A stretch of DNA of 64,000 bases from assembly GCA_963742925.1 (NCBI GenBank), contig CAVUNV010000016.1, forward strand, positions 124,001-188,000, in the 5' to 3' direction. How positions within the stretch are numbered: the stretch's first letter is position 1; each line of letters starts with the position of its first letter. Source of the DNA: PALSA-612 sp963742925 (GTDB lineage: Bacteria > Actinomycetota > Thermoleophilia > Gaiellales > Gaiellaceae). The notes beneath the pieces are model-generated. The model was given only the letters and a program-made list of their open reading frames with translations. It made no database searches and was not told the origin of the DNA. This document shows positions 35,632-44,412 of the stretch, piece by piece. A program made the position numbers and the translations under genes.

Positions 35632-36581
35632 GCCGCCGCCTCCTGCTCGTCGGCGGCGAACTCGCGGCCGGTGTAGTGGAGATAGACGTCGTCGAGGGAC
35701 GGCCGGTGCGACGTCACCGACTCGACATGGATGCCCGCGCCCTCGAGCGCGGACAGGATCCCGGGGATCGCGCGGGCGCCGCTCTCGACGCGTGTCCGGA
35801 GCCAGCGCCCGTCGAGCGTCGCCTCGTGGACACCGTCGATCGCGCGCGCGACCCCTGCAGGGTCGCGGCCGGCGCCGTCCACGAGCTCCACCGTCACCGC
35901 CTCGCCGCGCATCGTCCGCTTCAGCTCCTCGGGCGTTCCCTCGACGACCACCTTGCCCCGGCTGACGATGGCGAGCCGGTCGGCGAGCTGGTCTGCCTCC
36001 TCGAGGTAGTGGGTCGTGAGCAGGATCGTGAGCGTCTCGAGCTTCGCCAGCTTGCCGAGCTCCTCCCACATCGCCGCGCGGGCCTCGGGATCCAGCCCCG
36101 TCGTCGGCTCGTCGAGGAACAGGACGCTGGGCGAATGGACGAGCCCGAGCGCGATGTCGAGACGCCGCTTCATACCGCCCGAGTAGCCGCGCACGACTCG
36201 GTCGGCGGCGTCTGCGACGCCCACCAGCTCGAGGAGCTCGTCGACTCGCTGCCGCAGCCGCGCGCCGCGCAGGCCCTGAATCCGTCCTTGCAGGACGAGG
36301 TTCTCGCGGCCTGTCGCGAAGCGGTCGACGCCGGATTCCTGCGCCACGTAGCCGATCGAACGGCGCACCGCCCCCGGAGAGCGGAGGACGTCGTGCCCGG
36401 CGACTTCCGCCCGTCCGGCGTCCGGCCGGGTCAGCGTGCACAGGATCCGGACGCTGGTCGACTTTCCGGCGCCGTTCGGTCCGAGGAGGCCGAACACCTC
36501 GCCTTCGCGCACGGAGAAGGAGACGCCGGCCAGAGCCTCGACCGTGCCGTAGCGCTTCTCGAGGCCCTCGACGGTGATCAT
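35628..36581 (-). CDS. ABC exporter ATP-binding protein (DrrA-like)
   Basis: 317 residues. Walker A GPNGAGKST (39-47), Q-loop in GYVAQESGVDRFATG, signature YSGGMKRRLDIALGL, Walker B VLFLDEPTTGLDPEARAAMW, and H-loop TTHYLEEAD. The C-terminal DrrA-type extension ends with SLDDVYLHYTGREFAADEQE. It drives the permease encoded downstream. ATG 36581 is used; GTG 36587 is possible. Divergent from sucC, 46 bases apart. Confidence 0.94.
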   Translation of the reverse strand: MITVEGLEKRYGTVEALAGVSFSVREGEVFGLLGPNGAGKSTSVRILCTLTRPDAGRAEVAGHDVLRSPGAVRRSIGYVAQESGVDRFATGRENLVLQGRIQGLRGARLRQRVDELLELVGVADAADRVVRGYSGGMKRRLDIALGLVHSPSVLFLDEPTTGLDPEARAAMWEELGKLAKLETLTILLTTHYLEEADQLADRLAIVSRGKVVVEGTPEELKRTMRGEAVTVELVDGAGRDPAGVARAIDGVHEATLDGRWLRTRVESGARAIPGILSALEGAGIHVESVTSHRPSLDDVYLHYTGREFAADEQEAAA

Positions 36582-36627
36582 GTCCACGTCCGCAAACCTA
36601 GCGCCCGCGGCTAGACTCGCGCCGGCC

Positions 36628-37770
36628 ATGGACCTGTACGAGTACCAGGGGAAGGAGCTCTTCCGGCGCCACGGCATCGCCGTGTCGGAAGGCCGGCTCG
36701 CGACGACGCCCGAGCAGGCGCGTGCCGCAGCCGAGGAGCTCGGAGGTCCCGTCGTCGTCAAGGCGCAGGTGCTCGCCGGCGGGCGGGGGAAGGCCGGTGG
36801 GATCAAGCTGGCCGAGGGCCCTGACGAGGCGGAGGCCCGGGCCCGGGAGATTCTCGGGCTCGACATCCGCGGGCACGTCGTGCGCCGGCTCTGGATCGAG
36901 CGCGCCTCGGACATCGCGCGGGAGTACTACCTCTCGATCACCTTCGACCGGGGCGAGAAGAAACCGCTGCTCATGTTCACGACCGAAGGCGGCGTCGACA
37001 TCGAGGAGGTCGCCGAGACGAAGCCCGAGGCGCTCGTCCGCCTGCACGTCGACCCGCTCGAGGGCTTCCAGCCCTGGCAGGCGCGCCGGCTCGTCTACGG
37101 CGGCGGCATCACGGAGCCCGGCGAGCAGAAGCAGATCGCGGCGATCGTCGAGCGTCTCTACGAGACGTTCGTCGACTGCGACGCGATGCTGTGCGAGATC
37201 AACCCGCTGATCGTGACCCCCGAGGGCGAGGTGCGGGCGCTCGACTCGAAGTTCACGGTCGACGACAACGCGCTCTTCCGGCACGAGGACATCGCCGAGA
37301 TGCGCGACCCGGAGTCGTATCCGCCGGAGGAGCGCGCGGCGCGGGAGAAGGGCGTCACCTACGTGAAGCTGGACGGCGAGGTCGGGATCCTCGGCAACGG
37401 TGCCGGGCTCGTCATGTCCACGCTGGACGTGATCGCGCTCGCCGGCGGCCGTCCCGCGAACTTCTGCGACCTGGGCGGCGGCGGCGACGCGGAGGGTGTC
37501 GTCGAGGCGCTCGAGGTGATCACGACCGATCCGCAGGTGAAGGCGATCCTGTTCAACATCTTCGGCGGCATCACCCGCTGCGACGAGGTGGCGCGCGGGA
37601 TCCTCACTGCGCTCGAGCGCATGACGATCGCACACCCGATCGTCGTCCGGCTCGACGGCACGAACGCCGAGGAAGGCCGCCGGCTCCTCTCCGAGGCCGC
37701 CCCGGCCAACCTCCACGTCGAGCCGACGATGCTCGACGCCGCCCGCCGAGCCGTGGAGCTGTCCCGATGA
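36628..37770 (+). CDS. sucC: Succinyl-CoA synthetase beta subunit
   Basis: 380 residues. ATP-grasp N-terminal half: MDLYEYQGKELFRRHGIAVS, VVKAQVLAGGRGKAGGIKLA, CEINPLIVTPEGEVRALDSK. CoA-ligase half: LDGEVGILGNGAGLVMSTLD, CDLGGGGDAEGVVEALEVIT, FNIFGGITRCDEVARGI. It pairs with SucD to convert succinyl-CoA to succinate with ATP or GTP formation. The end overlaps the methyltransferase gene by four bases (ATGA), an unusual interruption of sucCD. Confidence 0.96.
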   Translation: MDLYEYQGKELFRRHGIAVSEGRLATTPEQARAAAEELGGPVVVKAQVLAGGRGKAGGIKLAEGPDEAEARAREILGLDIRGHVVRRLWIERASDIAREYYLSITFDRGEKKPLLMFTTEGGVDIEEVAETKPEALVRLHVDPLEGFQPWQARRLVYGGGITEPGEQKQIAAIVERLYETFVDCDAMLCEINPLIVTPEGEVRALDSKFTVDDNALFRHEDIAEMRDPESYPPEERAAREKGVTYVKLDGEVGILGNGAGLVMSTLDVIALAGGRPANFCDLGGGGDAEGVVEALEVITTDPQVKAILFNIFGGITRCDEVARGILTALERMTIAHPIVVRLDGTNAEEGRRLLSEAAPANLHVEPTMLDAARRAVELSR

Positions 37771-38405
37771 CCGACGTGTGGTCGGAGCGTGCCCAGCTCT
37801 ACCGCGACAGCGCCGCCCACCGCGAAGGCCCCGACCTCGACCTGCTCGTCGAATGGGCACGAGGAGCCCGGACGGCGCTCGACGTCGCGACCGGCGGCGG
37901 CCACGTCGCGCGGCGGCTGCGCGAGATCGGGATCGAGGTCGTGACCACCGACGCCGCGCCCGGAATGCAGCCCGACGTGATCACCCGCGCCGAGCATCTG
38001 CCCTTCGCCGACGGGAGCTTCGACGCGGTCGTCTCGCGCGTCGCCCACCACCATTTCGATGACCCGGCGGCCGCGATGCGCGAGATGGCGCGCGTCAGCG
38101 GCGGGCTCGTGCTGGTCGTCGACAACCTGTTCATGAGCGACGAGGCCGAGGAGGCGGACCGGCTGCGCGATCCCTCGCACGTCCGCAACTACACCGAGGC
38201 CGAGTGGCGGTCGATGTTCGAGGACGCGGGTCTCACGGTCGAGGACGTTCACCACTTCGACAAGCCGATCGAGCTCCAGCCCTGGCTCGACCGGGTCGGC
38301 TGCGACGGCGAGGACGCCGAGCGCGTCAGAGAGCTGCTCGCCGACCGGACGGACGACGGCTGGGTACGGCTCGACCGGATCGCGCTGAAGGGACGCAAGA
38401 GCTAG
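37767..38405 (+). CDS. Class I SAM methyltransferase between sucC and sucD
   Basis: 212 residues, Methyltransf_11 type: ARTALDVATGGGHVARRLRE (SAM motif I), ITRAEHLPFADGSFDAVVSR (motif II/III), VAHHHFDDPAAAMREMARVS. It is of the UbiE/YcgJ small-molecule or tRNA type. Start and stop overlap sucC (4 bases) and sucD (1 base), so all three should be translated together. The substrate is unknown. Nothing in known succinyl-CoA synthetase biology needs a methyltransferase. Confidence 0.9.
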   Translation: MTDVWSERAQLYRDSAAHREGPDLDLLVEWARGARTALDVATGGGHVARRLREIGIEVVTTDAAPGMQPDVITRAEHLPFADGSFDAVVSRVAHHHFDDPAAAMREMARVSGGLVLVVDNLFMSDEAEEADRLRDPSHVRNYTEAEWRSMFEDAGLTVEDVHHFDKPIELQPWLDRVGCDGEDAERVRELLADRTDDGWVRLDRIALKGRKS

Positions 38406-39280
38406 TGGCGATCGTCGTCGACCGCGACACGCGCCTCGTCGTCCAGGGGCTCACCGGCCGCGAGGGCTCCTTCCACGCGACGCGCAACAAGGCGTACGGA
38501 ACCCAGGTCGTCGCCGGTGTCACGCCGGGCAAGGGCGGCCAGGAGGTCGAAGGGATCCCGGTCTTCGACACGGTCGCCGACGCGGTCGACCGGACCGGCG
38601 CCAACACCGCCATGGTCTTCGTCCCGGCCCGCTTCGCCACCGACGCGATCTACGAGGCGGTCGACGCGGGCATCGCGACGGTGGTCTGCATCGCCGAGGG
38701 CCTGCCCGCGCACGAGATGCTGCGCGTCTACAACTACATCCGGTCGCGCGCGGTGACGATGATCGGCCCGAACTGTCCCGGCGCGCTCTCGCCCGGCAAG
38801 GCCAACGTCGGCATCATCCCGGCCGAGATCTTCACCGAGGGCAACGTCGGCCTCGTCTCGCGCTCGGGCACGCTCACCTACCAGATCGGCCACGAGCTGA
38901 CCCAGCTCGGGCTCGGCAACTCGACGATCGTCGGCATCGGCGGCGATCCCGTCGTCGGCTCGTCGTTCATCGACATCCTGGCGAGGTTCGAGGCCGATCC
39001 CGAGACCGAGTACGTCGTCATGGTCGGCGAGATCGGCGGCGACGAGGAGGAGAAGGCGGCCCAGTTCATCCAGGAGTCGATGTCGAAGCCCGTGCTCGCC
39101 TACATCGCGGGCTTCACGGCGCCGCCCGGGAAGACGATGGGCCACGCCGGCGCGATCATCTCCGGCTCGTCCGGGACCGCTCAGGCGAAGCAGGAGGCGC
39201 TCGAGGCCTGCGGCGTCACGGTCGGCACGACGCCGACCGAGGTCGCGCAGCTCGTCGCGGACGTCGCCCGCGGTGTTTGA
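38405..39280 (+). CDS. sucD: Succinyl-CoA synthetase alpha subunit
   Basis: 291 residues from GTG. CoA-binding Rossmann domain (RLVVQGLTGREGSFHATRNK, FVPARFATDAIYEAVDAGI, MIGPNCPGALSPGKANVGII). The active-site His is in KTMGHAGAIISGSSGTAQAK (near residue 242), which carries the phosphate between nucleotide and succinate. GIGGDPVVGSSFIDIL is also typical. It overlaps the next small gene by eight bases. Confidence 0.96.
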   Translation: MAIVVDRDTRLVVQGLTGREGSFHATRNKAYGTQVVAGVTPGKGGQEVEGIPVFDTVADAVDRTGANTAMVFVPARFATDAIYEAVDAGIATVVCIAEGLPAHEMLRVYNYIRSRAVTMIGPNCPGALSPGKANVGIIPAEIFTEGNVGLVSRSGTLTYQIGHELTQLGLGNSTIVGIGGDPVVGSSFIDILARFEADPETEYVVMVGEIGGDEEEKAAQFIQESMSKPVLAYIAGFTAPPGKTMGHAGAIISGSSGTAQAKQEALEACGVTVGTTPTEVAQLVADVARGV

Positions 39281-39653
39281 GAAGCTGCGCGCCGACTGGC
39301 GCCGGGGCCGCGCGCGCAAGTTCATCCGGTTCGGCAAGGACTGGACCTTCGAGTACAAGACGAAGACGGCCGGCTCGATCATGCTCGTCGGCCGCTTCGA
39401 GGAGGACGGAGATACCCTCGTCCTCACGTTCCGCGAGATCTACGCGAAGGCGGTGCTGGACGAGGGGCCGTATGTGGCGCCCATGGGAATCGGTGCGACT
39501 CGGGACTTCCTCGAGTGGGTGGCAGGGATGGCGAGCGACCTCGGGTACACGCGCCTGCGGGCGGGCGGCCGGCGTACGAAGGGGCGGCGGGGGTTCCAGA
39601 ACTTCGAGTTCGACCTGGACCGCTACCTACGCGGCCAGAAGCCGCATCGCTAG
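39273..39653 (+). CDS. Conserved hypothetical protein, 126 residues
   Basis: Starts at GTG inside the last codons of sucD (8-base overlap). The sequence is basic at both ends (LRADWRRGRARKFIRFGKDW; RRTKGRRGFQNFEFDLDRYL) with a beta-rich centre (GSIMLVGRFEEDGDTLVLTF). Soluble, no membrane segment or known motif. I do not recognise a family. Overlap with sucD supports that it is translated. It may bind nucleic acid judging from charge alone. Confidence 0.7.
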   Translation: MFEKLRADWRRGRARKFIRFGKDWTFEYKTKTAGSIMLVGRFEEDGDTLVLTFREIYAKAVLDEGPYVAPMGIGATRDFLEWVAGMASDLGYTRLRAGGRRTKGRRGFQNFEFDLDRYLRGQKPHR

Positions 39654-39689
39654 TATCTCCGGGGTCGTTTCGTCAAGGAGAGGGAGGAT

Positions 39690-40857
39690 ATGCACGCCTG
39701 GTTGATCGCTGCTCTCGTCGTGTCCTGGGTCCTGGTTCTGGCGCTTGCCGGTCTGCTCTTCGTGCTCGTCAAGCAGCACGGCGAGCTGATGCTCTACCAG
39801 CAGGAGCTCGACCACCGGCTGGAGCTCGGCTCGTACCTGACGGGCCGCGAAGTCGAGGGTGAGATCCGCGACAAGGCGGCGGCCGAAGCGCAGCCCGACT
39901 TCTCCGGGCTCCCGATTGGCAGCGAGGCCCCGGCCTTCGCGCTCCCCGATCTCGAAGGGAACGAGCGGAGCCTCGAGGACTACCGTGGCGCGCCGGTCGT
40001 GCTCGGCTTCTTCAATACCGACTGCGGCTATTGCAAGGACCTTTCCTCGCGGCTCGGGAAGCTCCCCAAGAAGAGCCATCGGCTCGTCCTGCTCTCGCAC
40101 GGCCCCGTCGAGGCGCACCAGGAGCTCATCGCCAGGGACAAGTGGAACTGCGACGTCGTCGTCGAGGACGAGTGGGACGTCGCGGGCACGTATCAGGCGG
40201 CGGGCACGCCGTCCGGCTACCTGATCGACGGCGAGGGCCGCATTGCGAGCCCGCTCGCGATGGGGGCCGACAACCTCATGACGCTGCTCACGTTCGAGCC
40301 CATGGCGCCCCCCGAGCCCGACGAGAGCGGCAACGGCCACGTCGATCCGTCCACGATGCGGGTCGGCGACCCGATCGACGGCAACGGAGCGCAGCCCGGA
40401 GCGACCGCGACGGCGCTGAAGACCCGCGACGTCTCCGGGAGCAGCATCAAGCGGGACGGCCTCGAGGCCGGCACGGTGGCGCCGAGCTTCACGCTTCCCG
40501 ATCTCAAGGGCAAGTCCCGCTCGCTCACCGACTTCCGCGGCAAGCGCGTGCTGCTCGTCTTCTCCGACGTCACGTGCGGGCCCGTGCGAGCAGATGGCGC
40601 CCGAGCTCGTGAAGCTCTACGAGCGGCGGCCCGACGACCTCGAGATCGTCATGATCAGCCGCGGCGACCTCGAGGAGAACCAGCGCAAGGCCAAGGCCTT
40701 CGGCTACCCGTTCCCGGTGTTGCTGCAGAAGAGCTGGGAGGTCTCGAAGGACTACGCGATGTTCGCGACGCCGATCGGCTACCTGATCGACGCGGACGGC
40801 GTCATCGCCAGGGACATCGCCCTCGGCCCCGAGGCGATCCTCGCGCTCGGCGCCTAA
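39690..40857 (+). CDS. Membrane-anchored double-thioredoxin protein (frameshift in the second CxxC)
   Basis: About 389 residues when one extra G near 40584 is removed. An N-terminal membrane helix (LIAALVVSWVLVLALAGLLF) is followed by two AhpC/TlpA-like domains. The first has GSEAPAFALPDLEGNERSLE and FFNTDCGYCKDLSSRL (redox CGYC); the second has GTVAPSFTLPDLKGKSRSLT and FSDVTCGPC after correction, then EQMAPELVKLYERRPDDLEI and TPIGYLIDADGVIARDIALG. It probably works outside the membrane on thiols. GGAGAGGGAGGAT gives a strong ribosome site. A convergent gene encodes an exported Cys-rich protein, a plausible client. Confidence 0.86.
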
Positions 40858-40887
40858 GAGTCGCACCCTTTCCGGATCCGGAACGAC

Positions 40888-40913
40888 GAAGGGCTCCCTT
40901 GCGGGAGCCCTTC
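40888..40913. terminator. Bidirectional terminator hairpin
   Basis: GAAGGGCTCCC-TTGC-GGGAGCCCTTC, a perfect 11-bp stem between two convergent genes (thioredoxin-like and Cys-rich). It should serve both. Confidence 0.88.
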
Positions 40914-40934
40914 GACAAACGCGTTTCTGTCTGG

Positions 40935-41459
40935 CTAGTGCGCCTTGTGACCCGACGTGGCCGTCTTCGGCGTGCCGAGCGGCTTCGCCTGGTTCTGCGA
41001 GCCCTGCTTGCAGTACGGGAAGCAGAGCGGCCCGTACCCGAAGATCGTCTCGCAGCACGAGTTCGTCGTGCACACCGTGCCGGACGGGCAGTCCTTGTTC
41101 CCACCCGAGCACGGGATCCCTGCGTCACAGAAGTCGTTCTCGATGCAGGCACCGACCGGAGCACGCGCCGGGCGGAGCTTGCCGTACGAGATCGTCGCGC
41201 AGAAGCACTCGGCGAGGGGTCCGCTGTCGTACCCGCAGATCTTCGCCGTGTTCGAGCCCAGGCAGATGAAGCCCGAGCCGGCACACGACGAGTTCGCCGC
41301 GTGCCTCTTTACAGCTGCTCCTGCACGGCCCGGCATGAACGCAGCGAGTGCGCCCGCCAGACCAATCCCACCGACTTTGAGTGCCGTCCCGCGGGAGACA
41401 CTATGTGACTCCTTTACGGGCTCACCCGAGTCGGCGTAAAGCTCGTCGATCTCCCGCAT
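40935..41459 (-). CDS. Exported Cys-rich protein with Tat-like leader
   Basis: 174 residues. The leader SVSRGTALKVGGIGLAGALA has an SRxxxLK motif like the Tat signal but with a single Arg, then ends in AGA. The mature part has 14 Cys within about 95 residues (SSCAGSGFICLGSNTAKICG, ENDFCDAGIPCSGGNKDCPS, TNSCCETIFGYGPLCFPYC), so seven disulfides are possible. The pattern recalls the small Cys-rich subunit of amine dehydrogenases in spacing only; no such assignment is made. Folded export by Tat plus a neighbouring double thioredoxin fits a disulfide-rich surface protein. Confidence 0.8.
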   Translation of the reverse strand: MREIDELYADSGEPVKESHSVSRGTALKVGGIGLAGALAAFMPGRAGAAVKRHAANSSCAGSGFICLGSNTAKICGYDSGPLAECFCATISYGKLRPARAPVGACIENDFCDAGIPCSGGNKDCPSGTVCTTNSCCETIFGYGPLCFPYCKQGSQNQAKPLGTPKTATSGHKAH

Positions 41460-41497
41460 GCGTCCTCCTTGAACGAACGGGTTTTTGCTGAGAAGAC

Positions 41498-42673
41498 GTG
41501 ACGCTAACCGATGAACCGGCTGTTGTCCAGAAGGATCGGTTCGTCACAGCGTCTCCGAGTCCTACTAAACTGGCCCGCGTGGGGGTGATCTCGTTCGCGC
41601 GCGGTGTTCCGGCGCCCGAATGCCTGCCGGTCGCCGAGCTGGCCGATTGCGCCCGGAGCGCCCTCGAGCGCGACGGCGAGACGATCCTCAACTACGGGCC
41701 GGTCGGCGGCTACGGGCCGCTCCGCGAGTGGATCGCCGAGCGCCACGGTGTCGAGCCCGGCCGCGTGCTGATCACGAACGGATCGCTGCAAGGGCTCAAC
41801 CTCGTGCTCGAGTACTTCGCCGCCCGCGGGCGCATCCTCGTCGAGGCACCGACCTACGACCGGCCGCTCAGGATCGCGGCACGGCTCGACGCCCCTGTGC
41901 GCACGATCCCGCAGGACGAGGACGGCCTCGACGTGGAGGCGCTCGAGCAGGAGCTGCGCCGCGACGCGTCACCGGCCTTCCTGTACGCGCTCCCGACCTT
42001 CCAGAACCCGAGCGGGCGCACGCTGCCCCTCGAGCGGCGTCGCCGGCTCGTCGAGCTGGCGCGCGAGCACGCCCTGACGGTGCTCGAGGACGACCCCTAC
42101 GGCCGTGTCCGGTTCGACGGCGAGGCGCTGCCGACGTTGTTCGAGCTCGAGGGCGGCGAGAACGTCCTCTACTCGTCCTCGTTCTCGAAGATCGTCGCCC
42201 CCGGGGCGCGGGTCGGCTACTTCGTGCTCCCGTCGGAGGTTGCGGCGGCGCTCGAGGCGGTCGCGACCAACGTCTATCTGACGCCGGTGCTCGTCGGCCA
42301 GGCGACCGTGTACGAGTTCATCCGGCGCGGCAGCCTCGACCCGAACATCGAGCGCGTCTCCGGGCTCCTGAAGGCACGTCGCGACGCGATGCTCGACGCG
42401 CTCGGCGCGGAGGTCCCCGAGGCCCGCTCCAGCCGGCCGGAAGGCGGCTACTTCCTCTGGCTCGACCTTCCCGGCTCGGTCGACGCGGGCGATCTGCTCG
42501 TGCGCGCCGAGCAGGCCGGCGTCACGTTCGTGCGCGGCTCGGACTTCTTCCCCGCCGACAGCGGCGAGGGCCGTAGCGCCGCCCGGCTCGCCTTCAGCTA
42601 CGTCTCGCCCGACGAGATCCGCGAGGGCGTGTCACGCCTTGCGGCGCTTCTTGTTCCGGCGGTGTCGGTTTAG
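41498..42673 (+). CDS. PLP-dependent aminotransferase, class I/II (2-aminoadipate type)
   Basis: 391 residues if GTG 41498 is used; GTG 41579 would remove 27 poorly conserved residues. SFARGVPAPECLPVAELADC, YGPVGGYGPLREWIAERHGV, ILITNGSLQGL-like VLITNGSLQGLNLVLEYFAA, YALPTFQNPSGRTLPLERRR, LEDDPYGRVRF and the PLP-Lys in YSSSFSKIVAPGARVGY are those of LysN/MocR-like aminotransferases. Substrate probably an aromatic or branched/adipate-type amino acid. The end overlaps the convergent LapA gene by 42 bases. Confidence 0.92.
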   Translation: MTLTDEPAVVQKDRFVTASPSPTKLARVGVISFARGVPAPECLPVAELADCARSALERDGETILNYGPVGGYGPLREWIAERHGVEPGRVLITNGSLQGLNLVLEYFAARGRILVEAPTYDRPLRIAARLDAPVRTIPQDEDGLDVEALEQELRRDASPAFLYALPTFQNPSGRTLPLERRRRLVELAREHALTVLEDDPYGRVRFDGEALPTLFELEGGENVLYSSSFSKIVAPGARVGYFVLPSEVAAALEAVATNVYLTPVLVGQATVYEFIRRGSLDPNIERVSGLLKARRDAMLDALGAEVPEARSSRPEGGYFLWLDLPGSVDAGDLLVRAEQAGVTFVRGSDFFPADSGEGRSAARLAFSYVSPDEIREGVSRLAALLVPAVSV

Positions 42674-43036
42674 CTGCGAGAACAACCAGCCGCCGACGAG
42701 GCCGACGGCGAGTAGCAGCAGGATCGTCCAGATCAGCGAGACCCGGCTGGTGGCGAAGACGAAGTCGACCGAGATCGTCCTGTCGTTGTCGAGGATGAAG
42801 GCGATCGCGTAGCCGCCGACGAAGAGGAGCCCCACCACCTTGGCGTAGAACTTGAGCCGGTGGGCCGCGCTCGGCTCAGGCGGCGGCGCGGGCTCCTGGG
42901 CGGGCTCTGACGCCGGGGTGGTGGGCGGTGGCTCTGCCGGCGCGGATGCGGCCGGCGGGGGCGCCGTGGGCTCGGGCACTGCCGGCACGGGCACTGCCGG
43001 CGGGGCCTGGGCCGGCTGGTGCTCGTCGCCGTCCAT
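42632..43036 (-). CDS. LapA-domain membrane protein
   Basis: 134 residues. A Pro/Ala-rich N-terminal half (PPPAASAPAEPPPTTPASEP) is followed by the two-helix LapA/DUF1049 core (KVVGLLFVGGYAIAFILDND; SLIWTILLLLAVGLVGGWLF) and a basic tail (NRHRRNKKRRKA). In E. coli LapA-type proteins help regulate LPS assembly; here the role is unknown. Confidence 0.85.
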   Translation of the reverse strand: MDGDEHQPAQAPPAVPVPAVPEPTAPPPAASAPAEPPPTTPASEPAQEPAPPPEPSAAHRLKFYAKVVGLLFVGGYAIAFILDNDRTISVDFVFATSRVSLIWTILLLLAVGLVGGWLFSQLNRHRRNKKRRKA

Positions 43037-43045
43037 CGCGCCGCG

Positions 43046-43249
43046 TTACGCAGCCTGGTGCTGGGGGAGGAATCGCACCGGGACGACGGGGTCGAATGCA
43101 CGTGGCACGAGCGGCGCCTGCCGGGGTGCCGCCAGCACGCCGTGCTCCTGGAGGCGGAAGGTGGGGCAGGGAGCATCGAGCTGGAGAGCGCAGAGTGTCA
43201 TCTGATGGAAATAGCAGTCATTGCAAGTCAGTTTAGTCCGTTTGCTCAT
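43046..43249 (-). CDS. Small Cys-containing protein, 67 residues
   Basis: MSKRTKLTCNDCYFHQMTLC gives CNDC-x7-C, with a fourth Cys in DAPCPTFRL, a likely zinc or disulfide site. It ends in a Pro/Arg-rich tail. The frame extends further upstream without a start that fits. I do not recognise a family; similar short proteins may be common to this lineage. It ends 9 bases before the LapA start, so the two are cotranscribed. Confidence 0.6.
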   Translation of the reverse strand: MSKRTKLTCNDCYFHQMTLCALQLDAPCPTFRLQEHGVLAAPRQAPLVPRAFDPVVPVRFLPQHQAA

Positions 43250-43386
43250 TGTCGCTTTCGCTCGGGTTGCCTGGCCGCTGGAAACACGGCTCGATCTTAG
43301 GGCGCGACCGGCGCGATGCAAGGGTCGGGAAAACGAAAAAGTCGCTCGTTGCGGGCACTTCATCCTGCCCGGAAACCGCCGTGTAA

Positions 43387-44412
43387 TCAGCGTTTCGGCG
43401 GCAGTGTTGCCAGCGCGTGCAACGCCTGTCGAAAAGTCTCCACAGGGATGACCCGGACGCGCCCGGCGTACCTTCTCGCGGCGTTGGCGTTATCCCCAGC
43501 CGGCGCGAGCAGGATGTCAACACCCGCCCGCCTGGCTCCGATGGTCTTCTGCTTGATGCCGCCGATCGGACCCACCGTGCCGTCGAGGAACATCTCGCCG
43601 GTCGCCGCGACCTTGTAGCCGCGGGTGACGTTCCTGCCGAGCTTCTGCATCACCTCGAGGGCGAACGCGAGGCCCGCCGAGGGGCCGCCGATGCTGCCCG
43701 TGTCGATCGTGACCGGAAACGGCAGCTTGATGTGCGCAGCCTGCTCGAGCAGGACGCCGACGAGAGGGCGCGAGTGATCGCTCGGGTCGGCGATCGTCTT
43801 CAGCGAGACGGTGCGGAGGCTCGACCGGTTGCGCACGCCGAGGCTGACGACCTCGCCGGGATGCCGCAGCCGCAGGAGCTTGCGCGCCTGGTCCGTCGTC
43901 CCGACGCGGTGGCCGTCGACGGACACGATCACGTCGCCCGGGGCGAGCTTGCCCTCCGCAGGCGTTCCCGGACCGATGGCGACGATCAGCGCCCCACTGT
44001 CCGAGACGGCGACCTTGTAGCCGAGCTGTCTCAGCGCAACCGCTGCCGCGATCTGTTGCGACGTGGCCATCTCCTGCTGCTCGAACTGCTGGTTCTGCGA
44101 CTCGCTGACGCCGGGGGCCTGGACGTCCGAGGCGGGAACGAAGGAGGAGCTGTCCGGTGCGAGGCCGTGGAAGAGGGCCTCGAGCTGTGTGGCGGGCCGC
44201 TCCTTGACGTCGAGGAAGTAGATTCCGCCTCCGCCGCGGGCCGGCTTCTCGCCCTTGACCGTCACGACGGCCGCGGCCGGATGAGGCGTGTCGGGGATCA
44301 GCAGGTACTGGTCGGACGGGACGATCCAGAGGACGAACAGCGCGACGGCGACCGAGAGGAGGGCCGCGCCGGCCAGGCCCACGACGACTCGGCGGGTGGG
44401 CTTCCTGGTCAG
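43387..44412 (-). CDS. PDZ and Lon-protease-domain membrane protein (YlbL-like)
   Basis: About 341 residues. An N-terminal membrane helix (VGLAGAALLSVAVALFVLWI), a linker domain, a PDZ domain (GALIVAIGPGTPAEGKLAPG), and a Lon-type Ser/Lys protease domain: SIGGPSAGLAFALE (Ser) and GPIGGIKQKTIGARRAG (Lys). It lacks the ATPase. YlbL-like proteases act outside the membrane on cell-division or stress proteins. The start is uncertain: CTG 44412 overlaps the SDR stop; GTG 44370s is another option. Confidence 0.88.
   Translation of the reverse strand: MTRKPTRRVVVGLAGAALLSVAVALFVLWIVPSDQYLLIPDTPHPAAAVVTVKGEKPARGGGGIYFLDVKERPATQLEALFHGLAPDSSSFVPASDVQAPGVSESQNQQFEQQEMATSQQIAAAVALRQLGYKVAVSDSGALIVAIGPGTPAEGKLAPGDVIVSVDGHRVGTTDQARKLLRLRHPGEVVSLGVRNRSSLRTVSLKTIADPSDHSRPLVGVLLEQAAHIKLPFPVTIDTGSIGGPSAGLAFALEVMQKLGRNVTRGYKVAATGEMFLDGTVGPIGGIKQKTIGARRAGVDILLAPAGDNANAARRYAGRVRVIPVETFRQALHALATLPPKR

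Noticed and set aside
39690..40600. In-frame TGA as selenocysteine in the thioredoxin protein
   Set aside because: The second redox motif is broken by an extra base, not by a TGA; restoring the frame gives CGPC with normal Cys codons.
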